Positions 53,521-62,927 of a stretch of 64,000 nt of DNA are shown one piece after another (position 1 is the first letter of the stretch; the number at the start of each line of letters is the position of its first letter). The notes below the pieces were generated by a model. The model was not told the origin of the DNA. It did not search any database and saw only the letters and a program-made list of their open reading frames with translations. Source of the stretch: Burkholderia diffusa (lineage in GTDB: Bacteria > Pseudomonadota > Gammaproteobacteria > Burkholderiales > Burkholderiaceae). The position numbers were made by a program, and so were the translations under genes. The stretch spans positions 992,001-1,056,000 of the forward strand of contig NZ_CP013363.1 in NCBI RefSeq assembly GCF_001718315.1, read 5' to 3'.

Positions 53521-53566
53521 AATGGCGGTTCGCACCGGCCCTCGGCCCGCGCGAACCGCCATTTTT
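53521..53566 (+). terminator. Strong hairpin with T-run just before the AI-2E transporter gene
   Basis: AATGGCGGTTCGC (53521-53533) pairs with GCGAACCGCCATT (53551-53563) around a 17-base loop, followed by TTTTTATT. It can terminate the OYE transcript, but it ends only about 20 bases before the next ATG. It may instead act inside the leader of the transporter gene as an attenuator. Confidence 0.75.
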
Positions 53567-53584
53567 TATTTCGACAGAGGTGCC

Positions 53585-54655
53585 ATGCGCGCACATGTCT
53601 CGCCTTCCCAGGATCCCGCCGCGCGGCCGCGTGCCCAGCAGGTCGCCCGCGCCGTGCTGTATGCGGCGCTGCTGGTGCTCGCGCTGTGGGTGATCCGCGA
53701 TTTCCTTCCCGCCATCGCGTGGGCCTGCGTGATTGCGATCGCGTTGTGGCCATTGCTGAAGCGCTTCGAATCGGACCGCTGGTTTCGCGATCGGCCGACG
53801 CTGATCGCGACCGCGATCACCTCGGGCGTGTCGCTGCTGGTCGTGCTGCCGATCGCCATCGCGCTGGGCCAGGCGATCTCGCAGGCGCATGACCTGCGCA
53901 TCTGGCTGCACTCGATCGAGGACAACGGCATTCCGCTGCCGGACGTCGTCGGCCGGCTGCCGTACGGCGCCGCTCAGGTCACCGAGTGGTGGCAGGCCAA
54001 TCTCGGTCATCCGCTGCACCCGGGCACCGCGATGCACGGTGCGAGCGGCGAGAAGTTCATCGCGTTCGGCCGGCAGTTCGGCACGAAGCTCGCACATGCG
54101 CTGTTCGAGTTCGGCCTTATGCTTGTGACGCTGTTCGTGATCATGAGGGCCGGCCACAAGTTGTCGGGCGCGTTGCTGCAGGGCGCGCAGCGTGCGTTCG
54201 GCCGTGGCGGTGCGGCCCTGATCGAGCGGATGGTCGCGGCCGTGTACGGCACGGTGACGGGGCTGGTCGTCGTCGGGCTCGGCGAGGGTGCCATTCTCGG
54301 CGTCGCGTATGCACTCGCGGGCGTTCCGCATGCGGCGCTGCTCGGCCTCGTCACGGCCGTCGCCGCGATGCTGCCGTTCTGCGCGCCGATCGTGTTCTGC
54401 GGCGCGGCGCTCTGGCTGTTCGTGCAGGGTGCGACCGCGTGGGCCGTCGTGGTGTTGGCGCTCGGCTTCGTGGTCGTGTTCGTCGCCGAGCATTTCGTGC
54501 GGCCGGTGCTGATCGGCAGCTCGACCCGCCTGCCATTCCTGCTCGTGCTGTTCGGCATTCTCGGCGGCGCCGAGACGTTCGGGCTGATCGGCCTGTTCGT
54601 CGGCCCGGCGCTGATGACGGTGCTGACGATGCTATGGGCCGAATGGGTCGCTTGA
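53585..54655 (+). CDS. AI-2E/PerM family transporter
   Basis: This 356-aa inner-membrane protein has about eight transmembrane helices, starting AVLYAALLVLALWVIRDFLPAIAWACVIAIALWPLLKRFE (two helices, about 24-63). The family block ALLGLVTAVAAMLPFCAPIVFCGAALWLF and the C-terminal VRPVLIGSSTRLPFLLVLFGILGGAETFGLIGLFVGPALM are present. Members export autoinducer-2 or act as Na/H antiporters; the substrate here is unknown. CAGAGGTGCC precedes the chosen ATG; the upstream in-frame region contains the terminator hairpin and is not coding. Confidence 0.87.
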   Translation: MRAHVSPSQDPAARPRAQQVARAVLYAALLVLALWVIRDFLPAIAWACVIAIALWPLLKRFESDRWFRDRPTLIATAITSGVSLLVVLPIAIALGQAISQAHDLRIWLHSIEDNGIPLPDVVGRLPYGAAQVTEWWQANLGHPLHPGTAMHGASGEKFIAFGRQFGTKLAHALFEFGLMLVTLFVIMRAGHKLSGALLQGAQRAFGRGGAALIERMVAAVYGTVTGLVVVGLGEGAILGVAYALAGVPHAALLGLVTAVAAMLPFCAPIVFCGAALWLFVQGATAWAVVVLALGFVVVFVAEHFVRPVLIGSSTRLPFLLVLFGILGGAETFGLIGLFVGPALMTVLTMLWAEWVA

Positions 54656-54877
54656 CGACGATGCTCGTTGCGCCATCCGGGCCATCCGCACAACGGCATT
54701 GACGCGTGTGCGAGACCGCGCGGTGCGCTCACGGTTCGGGCCGATCGGGCGTGTGGCGGGCCGCGTCGAGTGCAGCTTCGGACACAAGTCTCTACATTTC
54801 TTTTCGATCCGGACCCAAAGGTCTAGTAGCATGGGGCTTTCGATCACGCCGGCATGGCGCAGCAGATTTTTCCAAGC

Positions 54878-55252
54878 ATGCGATTGATTCCGATGTCCCG
54901 TCCGGCAACGACGCTTTCCGTGGCCGCCACGTGCCTGATGCTGCACGGCTGCGCGTGGTTCGACTCGTGGTTGCCGTTCTCGTATTCACGCACCCCGCTG
55001 GCGCGGGCCGCGTCGCGGCATGGCGCGACGCGCGCCGACGTCGTTCGCGCGGCCGGCAACCCGCGCAGCGTGTGGATGGTCCGTAACGGCAGCGGCGTCT
55101 GCTACAACTACTTCATCGAGCACGGCAACGATCACCGGGCGTACTTCGTCGTGTTCGACAAGGCAGGTGCCGTCACGCAACGCGGGTTCGATACCTGCAT
55201 GGATGCGGATCGCAAGGGCACGCTGAAGTCGGACAAGGCGGCTTCGCGATAG
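54878..55252 (+). CDS. Small outer-membrane lipoprotein with BamE-like fold segment
   Basis: This 124-aa lipoprotein (from 54878; starts at 54854 or 54893 are possible) has a signal ending in lipobox LMLHGC. The mature part has ASRHGATRADVVRAAGNPRSVW, resembling the SmpA/BamE two-helix motif, and then VCYNYFIEHGNDHRAYFVVFDKAG, a beta-hairpin region. It stands alone between the transporter gene and the convergent SDR gene. The function is unknown; envelope-assembly or stress roles are guesses from fold resemblance. Confidence 0.7.
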   Translation: MRLIPMSRPATTLSVAATCLMLHGCAWFDSWLPFSYSRTPLARAASRHGATRADVVRAAGNPRSVWMVRNGSGVCYNYFIEHGNDHRAYFVVFDKAGAVTQRGFDTCMDADRKGTLKSDKAASR

Positions 55253-55292
55253 CGCTGCCGCCACGCCCCCGCGCGAGCGTGTCACGCAGTCG

Positions 55293-56087
55293 TCACGCGA
55301 TCGTGTCGACCACGCCGCCGTCGACGCGCAACGCCGCACCCGTCGTCGCCGAGGCCTGCGGCGAACATACATACACCACCAGATTCGCGACTTCTTCGGT
55401 CGTCGCCGGTCGCTGGATGATTGAGCTCGCGCGCTGACTGCGCACGAAGTCCACCGCGACGTCGTCGATGCTGCGGCCCGTGGCGTCGGCCGTTTCCTTC
55501 AGCAGCGCGCGCACGCCTTCCGACATCGTCGGCCCCGGCAGCACCGAATTGACGGTCACGTTGGTGCCGGCCGCGAGTTTCGCGAGGCCGCGCGCGATCG
55601 CGAGCTGCGCGGTTTTCGTGAACCCGTAGTGAATCATGTCTACCGGGATGTTCAGGCCCGATTCCGACGAAATGAACACGACGCGGCCCGTGTTGCGTGC
55701 GAGCATCCCCTTCAGGTAGTGCCGCGCGAGACGCACGCCGGACATCACGTTCATCTGGAAGTAGTGCGCCCATTCGTCGTCGTCGATGTCGAAGAACGCC
55801 TTCAGCCCGTAGATGCCCGCGTTGTTCACGAGGATGTCGGCCTCCGGCGTGTGCTGCGTGATGCGCGCGGCGCCGGCGGCGTCGGAGAGGTCGGCGGCGA
55901 TGCCGTCCACGTCGGCGCCGGGGACCGCACTGCGCAGCAGCGCGAGCGCGGTATCAACCGACTTGTCGCTGCGGCCGTTGACGACGACGCGTGCGCCAGC
56001 CTGCAAGAGCCCTTCGGCGATCGCCAGCCCGATGCCGGCGGTGGAAGCGGTCACGACCGCGGTCTTGCCTGTCAGATCGATGTGCAT
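55293..56087 (-). CDS. Short-chain dehydrogenase/reductase
   Basis: This 264-aa classical SDR has cofactor motif TASTAGIG, NNAG in ILVNNAGIYGLKAF, catalytic Ser in VFISSESGLNIP and YxxxK as YGFTK. The NADP-type Arg follows beta-2 (VNGRSDKSV). The C-terminus ATTGAALRVDGGVV is typical. It is convergent with the lipoprotein gene and its promoter faces the lower-G+C type VI island. The substrate is not deducible. Confidence 0.87.
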   Translation of the reverse strand: MHIDLTGKTAVVTASTAGIGLAIAEGLLQAGARVVVNGRSDKSVDTALALLRSAVPGADVDGIAADLSDAAGAARITQHTPEADILVNNAGIYGLKAFFDIDDDEWAHYFQMNVMSGVRLARHYLKGMLARNTGRVVFISSESGLNIPVDMIHYGFTKTAQLAIARGLAKLAAGTNVTVNSVLPGPTMSEGVRALLKETADATGRSIDDVAVDFVRSQRASSIIQRPATTEEVANLVVYVCSPQASATTGAALRVDGGVVDTIA

Positions 56088-56606
56088 GAATGTACCGGTT
56101 GAAAGAGGGAACGGAACCCGCCGCGTCTACCGTGGCGGCCAAACTAAAAGCTTAGGTAAACGTTTCGCCTCGTGGATTGATATCCGTTGCGGCGAGCATG
56201 TGTACAGACAAGATCCTTGGAAGACAAAAGGAATGACTCAGGTAGGGGCTGATTTGCATTATCAAGACAGGCATGTACGACCGCTTGACCGAATGTGAAT
56301 GTTGGACACGTCTGAGTCGGCACCAAAAGACAATACGGAATTAAGCAAAACTGCACGCATGATTCCGTTTTGGATGGGATTTCGATGATCTCAGTAGAGA
56401 GCAAATTGGCCGGGATCTGATGAGGCTCCGTCGGTAATAAAGGCGAATTCATTTATATGAGACCAATTTTCAGATTAATCCGATTGTGCCCTGAGAAACA
56501 ATGGAGAAATATTTGGGGCACGCTTCAGCCGGCCATTTCGTGAAGTCGTTTAGCTCGTTCCGCGAGCGCTTTATTGGCTGGACAGTCATGCCAAAGGGAG
56601 GTTTAC
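56088..56606. other. 519-base lower-G+C junction region before the T6SS island
   Basis: No gene is supported; a 102-codon minus-strand frame at 56144-56452 has no ribosome binding site. Composition drops compared with everything to the left, marking the edge of a transferred or fast-evolving island. The PAAR gene promoter must lie here. No tRNA, direct repeat or integrase was seen. Confidence 0.5.
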
Positions 56607-56858
56607 ATGAAAGATGAACACTGTCGCGAGATGGCGCAGCTTGGCGATACGACCGATCACGGTGGCAAGATCATCGAGGCGGCCCCCGATTTGAGGCACC
56701 GGGGTGTCGCCGTCGCGCTTGACGGCCATCGCGTTGCGTGCCCGAAGTGCGGCGGTATCTTCCCTGTCATTGCCACCGGCAAGCGAACTCATCACGGCGT
56801 GCGCGTCGCCCGCCTGGGCGACAAGACCGCTTGCGGCGCGATCCTGATCCGCGGTTGA
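56607..56858 (+). CDS. PAAR-domain spike tip protein
   Basis: This 83-aa protein of the PAAR superfamily caps the VgrG spike of the type VI secretion system. It shows AQLGDTTDHGGKII, HRVACPKCGGIFPVIATG and ARLGDKTACGAILIRG. The cysteine and histidine residues form the metal site at the tip. An excellent GGGAGG precedes the ATG. It is 19 bases from vgrG, so tip and spike are co-expressed. Confidence 0.92.
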   Translation: MKDEHCREMAQLGDTTDHGGKIIEAAPDLRHRGVAVALDGHRVACPKCGGIFPVIATGKRTHHGVRVARLGDKTACGAILIRG

Positions 56859-56877
56859 TTTCTGCAAGGATCCATCC

Positions 56878-59376
56878 ATGCCAGACTTTCTCCAGTCCCG
56901 CACGCTGGCCGTTGCCGGCGCGGCATTGCCGGTATTCAACGGCAAACCCGTTCTGGTGCCGGCACGTCTGTCGGGTACCGAAACGCTTGGCGAACTGTTC
57001 TGCTACACGCTCGAGCTGAAGACCGTCGATATGCTGGCGTTCTCGCCAAGCATCACCGCCAACGTCGATTTGGACAAACTGATCGGTACCGAGGTCACAG
57101 TATTAGTCCAGATCGAGGGAATCGGTATCTTTGTTCCGGGTATGCCAGGTAATACCGGTACGGGCAATATCGGCGCTGGCACGCGCGAGATCACCGGCCT
57201 TGTCACCTCCGCGCGCTTCGTACGCGAGGAGGGGCGCGCGATGGTGTACGAACTTACACTGCGCCCGTGGCTGTGGCTGGCCACCAAGAATCAGGACTGC
57301 CGCCTGTTCCAGGACATGGATGTGATGGAGATCACGGATGCCGTGTTATCCGCCTATATGTTCCCGGTCGAGAAATGGTTGGTCGGGAATTACCCGAGGC
57401 GCGATATCCAACGGCAAAACTGGGAGAGCGATTTCGGATTCGTCTGCCGCCTGTGGCAGGAATGGGGCATCTATTTCTGGTTCGAGCATGGCAATGGACA
57501 TCACCGGCTGATCCTATGTGACTCGATTGGCGCACACCGACCGCATGGCGAGGCCTACCGTGCCATCCAATACAAGGCGCCTGGTGCGAAACGTATCGAT
57601 CAAGAGCACATTCATGAACTGTCGGTCGAAAACCACCTGACAACCGGACGCGCCACGAGCGTCGATTACGACTATACGACGCCACGCGCAGACCTCACGA
57701 GCCGCGATGAGGATCCGCGCGATACCTCGCATGCGGGCCAGGAGCATTACGGATGGGGCGACTACGCGCAGCCGCAAGCGGGCGTGAGCGGATTGTCGGG
57801 CGAACATAACGACGCGCAGCGCGAAGCGGATTATCTCGTGCGGGTGCGCATGGATGCGCTTCGCTGCGCCGGCCTGCGCGTGAAGGGAACGGGCAATATG
57901 CGCGGCCTAGTGACCGGGCAGACCTTTACGCTGGAACATCACCCGCAACAGGCAGCCAATTGCGAATACCTGGTTGTTTCCAGCGCGCTCACGATTGAGG
58001 AGGTGGCCCAGGCGAGCGGTGTCGGCCAGCACTACCGTTGCACGACGGAATTCGAAATCCAGCCTACGAGCGAGATGTTCCGCCCGGCGCAAACACTCAC
58101 GAAGCCGCGCACTTCTGGGCCGGAATACGCGATCGTAACAGGACCCGCGGATCAGGAAATCTGGACCGACGCGTATGGCCGCGTGAAGGTCCGTTTCCTC
58201 TGGGACCGATCCGGGGCTCGCGATCACACGTCAAGCTGCTGGGTGCGCGTGTCGTCGCCGTGGCAGGGCAACCAGTTCGGTGCGACGCACCTGCCGCGCA
58301 TCGGCCAGGAAGTGCTGGTGGAGCATATCCACGGCGACCCTGACCTGCCGGTGGTGACGGGGCGGGTGGTGAACGCGTTCAACCAGCCAGCCTGGGCGCT
58401 GCCGGACAACCAGGCGCTCTCGGGCTTCCGCAGTCGTGGACTGAAATGCGGCCAGTCGAACCACTTCGTGCAGGATGATACAAGCGGCGAAATTCAGACG
58501 CAGTTGTCAAGCGACTACGGCACCTCGCAACTGAGTCTCGGTTTCGTGCGGCGCATCCTGGGCAACAAGGGGCGGCAAGACGCACGCGGCAAGGGCTTTG
58601 ATCTTCGCACCGATTTGTGGGGAGTCGTGCGCGCGGCGATGGGGCTGCTGATCACGACTGAAGCGCGCAACGGTGCGCAGTCGCACGCGAAGGATATGGG
58701 CGAGACGGTCCAGCGCCTGACGCGGGCGCGCGACATTCACGTGAGCCTGACCAGGCTCGCGCAGAAGCATGACGCGCAACAGGCGGACGCCGACCAGAGT
58801 GAGGTCACGAACGCGATCAAGGCGCAGAACGATGCCATCCGGGGCGGCACGCCGACCAGCGATGATCCGCATCCCGAGATGAGCACGCCGCACGTGGTGG
58901 TCGCCAGTCCGGCCGGTATCGAAACCACCACTGCCGGCAGCACACACATTGCGAGCGACGAAAATCTTGCGCTCACGACGGGCGGCCACGTCGGCATCGC
59001 CGCGCGCAAGTCGCTCTATGCAAGTGTCGCGGAGGCGTTCTCGCTGTTTGTCCATAAGCTGGGTATCAAACTGGTCGCGGCGTCGGGCAAGGTGCGTATC
59101 GAGGCACAGGGCGACAACGTCGAGATCGTCGCGAAAAAGGTACTCGAACTGATGAGCACGACTGACTGGATCAACGTGACTGCCAAGCACGGCATCCGAC
59201 TGAACGGTGGCGGCACTGAACTCGAAATCAGCCCGAAGGGCATTCTCGGTTTCACGGACGGCCAATTTCTCGTCCATGCGAATGACCATGCGACGGACGC
59301 GCCACAGTCGAAACCTGCTGATTTTCCGTCTTTCCCGTCCGGGAAAGTGAATCAGGCATTCCCGTTTTCGCTGTGA
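56878..59376 (+). CDS. vgrG: VgrG/TssI spike protein with DUF2345 domain
   Basis: This 832-aa VgrG has N-terminal gp27-like domains (residues about 1-390), followed by a gp5 OB-fold with ADQEIWTDAYGRVKVRFLWDR and WVRVSSPWQGNQFGATHLPRIGQEVLVEHIHGD (about 420-500). A DUF2345 beta-helix extension (about 640-790) carries GHVGIAARKSLYASVAEAFS and GIRLNGGGTELEISPKGILG. The C-terminal tail (PADFPSFPSGKVNQAFPFSL) may dock the cargo encoded next. The spike punctures target cells. No other intact T6SS core gene is present, so this is an orphan vgrG cluster. Confidence 0.95.
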   Translation: MPDFLQSRTLAVAGAALPVFNGKPVLVPARLSGTETLGELFCYTLELKTVDMLAFSPSITANVDLDKLIGTEVTVLVQIEGIGIFVPGMPGNTGTGNIGAGTREITGLVTSARFVREEGRAMVYELTLRPWLWLATKNQDCRLFQDMDVMEITDAVLSAYMFPVEKWLVGNYPRRDIQRQNWESDFGFVCRLWQEWGIYFWFEHGNGHHRLILCDSIGAHRPHGEAYRAIQYKAPGAKRIDQEHIHELSVENHLTTGRATSVDYDYTTPRADLTSRDEDPRDTSHAGQEHYGWGDYAQPQAGVSGLSGEHNDAQREADYLVRVRMDALRCAGLRVKGTGNMRGLVTGQTFTLEHHPQQAANCEYLVVSSALTIEEVAQASGVGQHYRCTTEFEIQPTSEMFRPAQTLTKPRTSGPEYAIVTGPADQEIWTDAYGRVKVRFLWDRSGARDHTSSCWVRVSSPWQGNQFGATHLPRIGQEVLVEHIHGDPDLPVVTGRVVNAFNQPAWALPDNQALSGFRSRGLKCGQSNHFVQDDTSGEIQTQLSSDYGTSQLSLGFVRRILGNKGRQDARGKGFDLRTDLWGVVRAAMGLLITTEARNGAQSHAKDMGETVQRLTRARDIHVSLTRLAQKHDAQQADADQSEVTNAIKAQNDAIRGGTPTSDDPHPEMSTPHVVVASPAGIETTTAGSTHIASDENLALTTGGHVGIAARKSLYASVAEAFSLFVHKLGIKLVAASGKVRIEAQGDNVEIVAKKVLELMSTTDWINVTAKHGIRLNGGGTELEISPKGILGFTDGQFLVHANDHATDAPQSKPADFPSFPSGKVNQAFPFSL

Positions 59377-59396
59377 CCATCGAGGAATCTTAACCA

Positions 59397-61763
59397 ATGA
59401 TCATCAGCCCACCGTTCCTGCCATCCGAACCGTCCGGGACCGGGCATGAAATGAACTCGGCCCCCGCCGGGAACACCGTTGTGCCGGAGCACAACATCTG
59501 TCAGTCGGGCATGCAGGAATGTGCGCCCGGTAACGGCGCTTATCCTGTCAGCTACAGCCTCGGTTGGCACGGTGGGCCTCATCTCGTCGCGCCCAAGGCT
59601 GCGAATGGCCAGTCCGAGCCGGTACGCGCAATTGCCGACGGTGAAGTCGTCTACGTCCGCGAGACCGACGCAAGCGAGAAGCCCGCGCTGCAATACCGCA
59701 ATGTCCGCACTGACGATGGTTGTGTCGTGATCAAACATACGACCGAGATTGGCGAAGGCGATAGCGCAAAAGTCACCTTCTACTCGATCTACATGCATCT
59801 GCAAAGCGTCACGGTCAAGCCCGGCAAGCTTGTCTACCGCAAGGACCTGCTCGGTATGCCCGGACAGATCTATGGCCAGCGCGGCCAAATGCATTTCGAG
59901 ATTGTCTGCGACACGGCCAACCTGAAGAAGCTGGTGGGACGGACGACCGGACCGCTCACTGCAACGCAGGGCCGCACCGATGCGATCTACGGCGATATCT
60001 GGTTCAAGGTGCCCAAGGGCCTCAAGTTCTTTGCAAATCGGCCACATCCTTACCGGCGCGACGACACCGAACCGCCTCAAGGGCCGCACCCTTCGGTGCA
60101 GACACAGCCGGCTGCCGGTACGACGAAGGTTGATCTGCTTATCCAGATGCATTACGAAAAAGGCGATTGCACGCTCACGACCTTTACGCTTGCCAGCGAT
60201 GGTCGTTGCGTTCGGGTTGGCGAACCGGTGAAAACACACGGCTACGAGTACAGCCTGTACGCCGAAGCCATGCGTCTGAATGGGCGGTACCGCGATGGCA
60301 GCACCAATCCCGCCGCACCCGCGCCTGCGGCGCCTGCGCCCAGCCTGATTTACGAAATGCTGCGCCTTGGCCGTGCGATTGGCGAGCCGATGCCCGCAAA
60401 CGTGAAATTCGGCCACTGGCGCAAGATTGCCACGCCTGATGGTACCGGTTGGATCAACCTGAACGCGCCAAAAAACGAAGGTCACTACGGTGCCACGCCG
60501 TATGCGGGAATCAGCGTCTACAGCGACGCGGATTTTCCGCACTGGGCGGGCTGGAGTCTGATCGACGACGATGCGACACCCGACAGCCTGTGTGAGTCGC
60601 CGACGATCAAACGCTGGCTCGATCTGGACGGCGATGGTGAGGTTACGCATGCGGAAGCGAAAGAAGCGCTGCATCGCGGTGACGTGCGGAAACGCATGGC
60701 ACAGGCGATCTGCAAATTTCCTGTCGAGTGGAGCAAAGAGAATATCGACGCGCGCTGGGGATGGCTGAAGTCGCCGCATGAGGCGCTGGCGGCACCGGTT
60801 ATTGGGGAAGACTTCAACACACTGAAGGATCATATCGAAGCGCTCGCGTTCTGGGAGGACATTCAGGCTTCGGACCTGCCTTCAGCCGATGACTGCTGGC
60901 ATTTTCCGCCCAAGGCATTTATCGAGCACCTGAGAAGGTGCAAATGGCTGAGCGAAAGCGAGTTCAGGCAACTTGTCCCGAAATACGCGATGCGCAAGCA
61001 CAATGGGACCATGTTGTGGGAGCTGGTGATAAATCCTTATAGCATTGAGCTTGGAGCACTCCCCAGAAGACAGCTTGTTCCAATCAATCGAATGTTGCGC
61101 ACCTTCGGCATCAATACACCACAGCGGATGGCGAGTTTTTTCGGCAATGCGGTCCAGGAGACGCAGTGGCTAACGAAACTGGCAGAAGGTGCGACAACAG
61201 CCCGCTACGCGCCGTGGGACGGTCGAGGATTCCTGCAATTGACCTGGCCGAAAAACTATCTCGATTACTGGGATTTCAGGGGACGGTCCACGCAGATTCC
61301 CAACGCTGCGCGTGCCTCATTGCTGCCTGCGCAACAGCAGGCTGCCGCTACACGAAACAACGCGCCACTGCGTGCAGCGGATCACGAACTGACTTCAGAC
61401 ATGCTTCGCTGGCGAGATGACGTTGCTGATTCGAAAAAAGTTGATGCAGCCTGGAGTGCGGGCTTCTACTGGGCCAGCCTGAACATGGTTAGTCATGCTG
61501 ATGAGTCACACGTTCTGGAACGGGTGATTGTCGAGACCAATGGCGGACAGAAGTGCTATTACCGTAGCCCCAGCTTCTGGAAGGCGTCAGCAGCGGTAAA
61601 TCTGCCCGGAGCCATTGGCAATCTGTACTCGGCCCGTCTGAACGGCTTTGAGGCCCGCTGTGTGGCCTATGCAGTCGCGTTGTCGGTGTTAGGCGAAACA
61701 AAGTTCCCGACGCAAGGGCAGCCAGGCGAGACGCCTGAAAATCAGATATTGAGGCGCGTATGA
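59397..61763 (+). CDS. Probable T6SS peptidoglycan-hydrolase effector (M23-like + EF-hand + GH19-like)
   Basis: This 788-aa protein has an N-terminal M23-like endopeptidase domain (about 50-175): WHGGPHL, PVRAIADGEVVYV, YSIYMHLQS with His134 and QMHFEI with His166. An SH3-like linker follows (about 315-385), then a canonical EF-hand loop at 409-420 (Asp409, 411, 413, Glu415, Glu420). The C-terminal lysozyme/chitinase GH19-like domain (about 555-780) carries Glu588 in FGNAVQETQW and GRGFLQLTWPKNYLDYW. It has no signal peptide, consistent with delivery on VgrG. It probably cuts both peptide and glycan parts of target cell walls. It overlaps the next gene by ATGA. The function is inferred. Confidence 0.82.
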   Translation: MIISPPFLPSEPSGTGHEMNSAPAGNTVVPEHNICQSGMQECAPGNGAYPVSYSLGWHGGPHLVAPKAANGQSEPVRAIADGEVVYVRETDASEKPALQYRNVRTDDGCVVIKHTTEIGEGDSAKVTFYSIYMHLQSVTVKPGKLVYRKDLLGMPGQIYGQRGQMHFEIVCDTANLKKLVGRTTGPLTATQGRTDAIYGDIWFKVPKGLKFFANRPHPYRRDDTEPPQGPHPSVQTQPAAGTTKVDLLIQMHYEKGDCTLTTFTLASDGRCVRVGEPVKTHGYEYSLYAEAMRLNGRYRDGSTNPAAPAPAAPAPSLIYEMLRLGRAIGEPMPANVKFGHWRKIATPDGTGWINLNAPKNEGHYGATPYAGISVYSDADFPHWAGWSLIDDDATPDSLCESPTIKRWLDLDGDGEVTHAEAKEALHRGDVRKRMAQAICKFPVEWSKENIDARWGWLKSPHEALAAPVIGEDFNTLKDHIEALAFWEDIQASDLPSADDCWHFPPKAFIEHLRRCKWLSESEFRQLVPKYAMRKHNGTMLWELVINPYSIELGALPRRQLVPINRMLRTFGINTPQRMASFFGNAVQETQWLTKLAEGATTARYAPWDGRGFLQLTWPKNYLDYWDFRGRSTQIPNAARASLLPAQQQAAATRNNAPLRAADHELTSDMLRWRDDVADSKKVDAAWSAGFYWASLNMVSHADESHVLERVIVETNGGQKCYYRSPSFWKASAAVNLPGAIGNLYSARLNGFEARCVAYAVALSVLGETKFPTQGQPGETPENQILRRV

Positions 61764-62461
61764 CAAAGCGAAAACAGGTTGCACCAAAGCCCCTTCAAAT
61801 GATCAGGGCTGGGATTACAGCGGTGGTTGGATTCTGCCTGACGTTTAGCTGGGCCATCTCCGTACATGCGGAGCAGCCGACCAAGGTAGTCAAGCAGATT
61901 GTCGTTACCACGGATGGCGTTCAATGCCCTATCAGACTTGTCGATCCTTATGACGCCCGTGTTACCGAAACGAGATATGTACTCGACCATTTTCCGTATC
62001 GACGAACGGGGCTCGGGGAACTTTATCTACAGTTTGAGTGTGTGAATTCTAATGACGCTGAGGCAATACGAAGTATCGTTCCAGCGTCATTTGACGAAAA
62101 CGGAAAGCAATGGAAAGAGGATTTTTCTGCGTTGTCTGCTGAAGATCTGGCCTTGCTGAAGCCAGTCACTCGGATATTTCCTCTGGAGGCGGCAAATAGT
62201 AGGGGCATTGCCGCCACTCAAGAGCAGGTAAACGGTGATCCAAAGACGCGTGACCGCCGCTTTGCGTTTTGTTTGCGCCATCCCCCGGTCATGCTATGCG
62301 GCGGCACACCCCAAATCGCTCGTCCCTTTTACCAGGGAAGCGACCTCTTGCCTTTCGCTCTAACCGTAGTCAAATCGATAGAGTTCATCGGCGCGTCAGA
62401 CGATGGCGCTCGCGCTGCATCGGCAGTGATTCCATCACCGGCAGTCATTCCGCCCAAATGA
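61760..62461 (+). CDS. Periplasmic protein coupled to the effector, candidate immunity protein 1
   Basis: This 233-aa protein has a signal peptide after a short basic tail (QMIRAGITAVVGFCLTFSWAISVHAEQ). The mature part has cysteines in QCPIRL, FECVNS, FCLRHP and MLCGGT that could form two disulfides. No family is recognised. The start overlaps the effector stop by four bases, the typical arrangement of T6SS effector-immunity pairs. Periplasmic location matches protection against a cell-wall hydrolase. Immunity is inferred from position and export signal only. Confidence 0.7.
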   Translation: MTKRKQVAPKPLQMIRAGITAVVGFCLTFSWAISVHAEQPTKVVKQIVVTTDGVQCPIRLVDPYDARVTETRYVLDHFPYRRTGLGELYLQFECVNSNDAEAIRSIVPASFDENGKQWKEDFSALSAEDLALLKPVTRIFPLEAANSRGIAATQEQVNGDPKTRDRRFAFCLRHPPVMLCGGTPQIARPFYQGSDLLPFALTVVKSIEFIGASDDGARAASAVIPSPAVIPPK

Positions 62462-62573
62462 CCTTAGGTTCAAGGCTGCCAGTGTCGCGTTTTTCCCGCT
62501 GCGTTTCGACAATCCATCAAGAGAGCCCGTGTTGCGTGCCTGACCGCGCCCGGCGCTGTACGCATCTGAAACC

Positions 62574-62927
62574 ATGAACACGCAACCCAGCGAAGCCTCA
62601 ACACCACCAGACGCGCCCAAGGAGATTGCGCAGCCCGACTTATTCAGCGAACGCCTGGCAGCGGTTCGCACCCACCGGAATCCATTGCTCGAAGCGGCCC
62701 GGCCGCTGCTGCGCGTCGTGATAGATGTGCCGGAACATCTTGATACGGACGCGACTCTCGCGCTGCGCTCGATGTTTGAGCAGGAGATGCGCATAAACTT
62801 CACCGCTAGCGACGGAATGACGGTTGAAATTGCCGAGAAGGTGAAAAGAGCTATTAATGGATCGGTCGCCGGCCTGGAAAATAGCCGTTGCCACTCATTT
62901 CGGATATGCAGTGTCGTTAGGGGGGGC
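62574..62927 (+). pseudogene. Truncated TssL/DotU (IcmH) N-terminal fragment
   Basis: The first 75 codons encode PDLFSERLAAVRTHRNPLLEAARPLLRVV and LRSMFEQEMR, matching the N-terminus of T6SS TssL/DotU, which normally continues for about 150 more residues to a membrane anchor. Homology stops near residue 75. The frame stays open through about 40 unrelated residues and into the next gene without a stop. It is best read as a tssL remnant joined to the island by recombination. A functional fusion with the downstream protein is possible but would bury a signal peptide. Confidence 0.7.

Noticed and set aside
56144-56452. 102-codon minus-strand frame in the T6SS junction region
   Set aside because: No ribosome binding site, no signal or domain, and A+T-rich sequence makes chance frames likely.
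56500-56540. Possible sigma-54 promoter (GGGGCACGCTTCAGCC) before the PAAR gene
   Set aside because: The GG element is present but the GC element is not at the required spacing.
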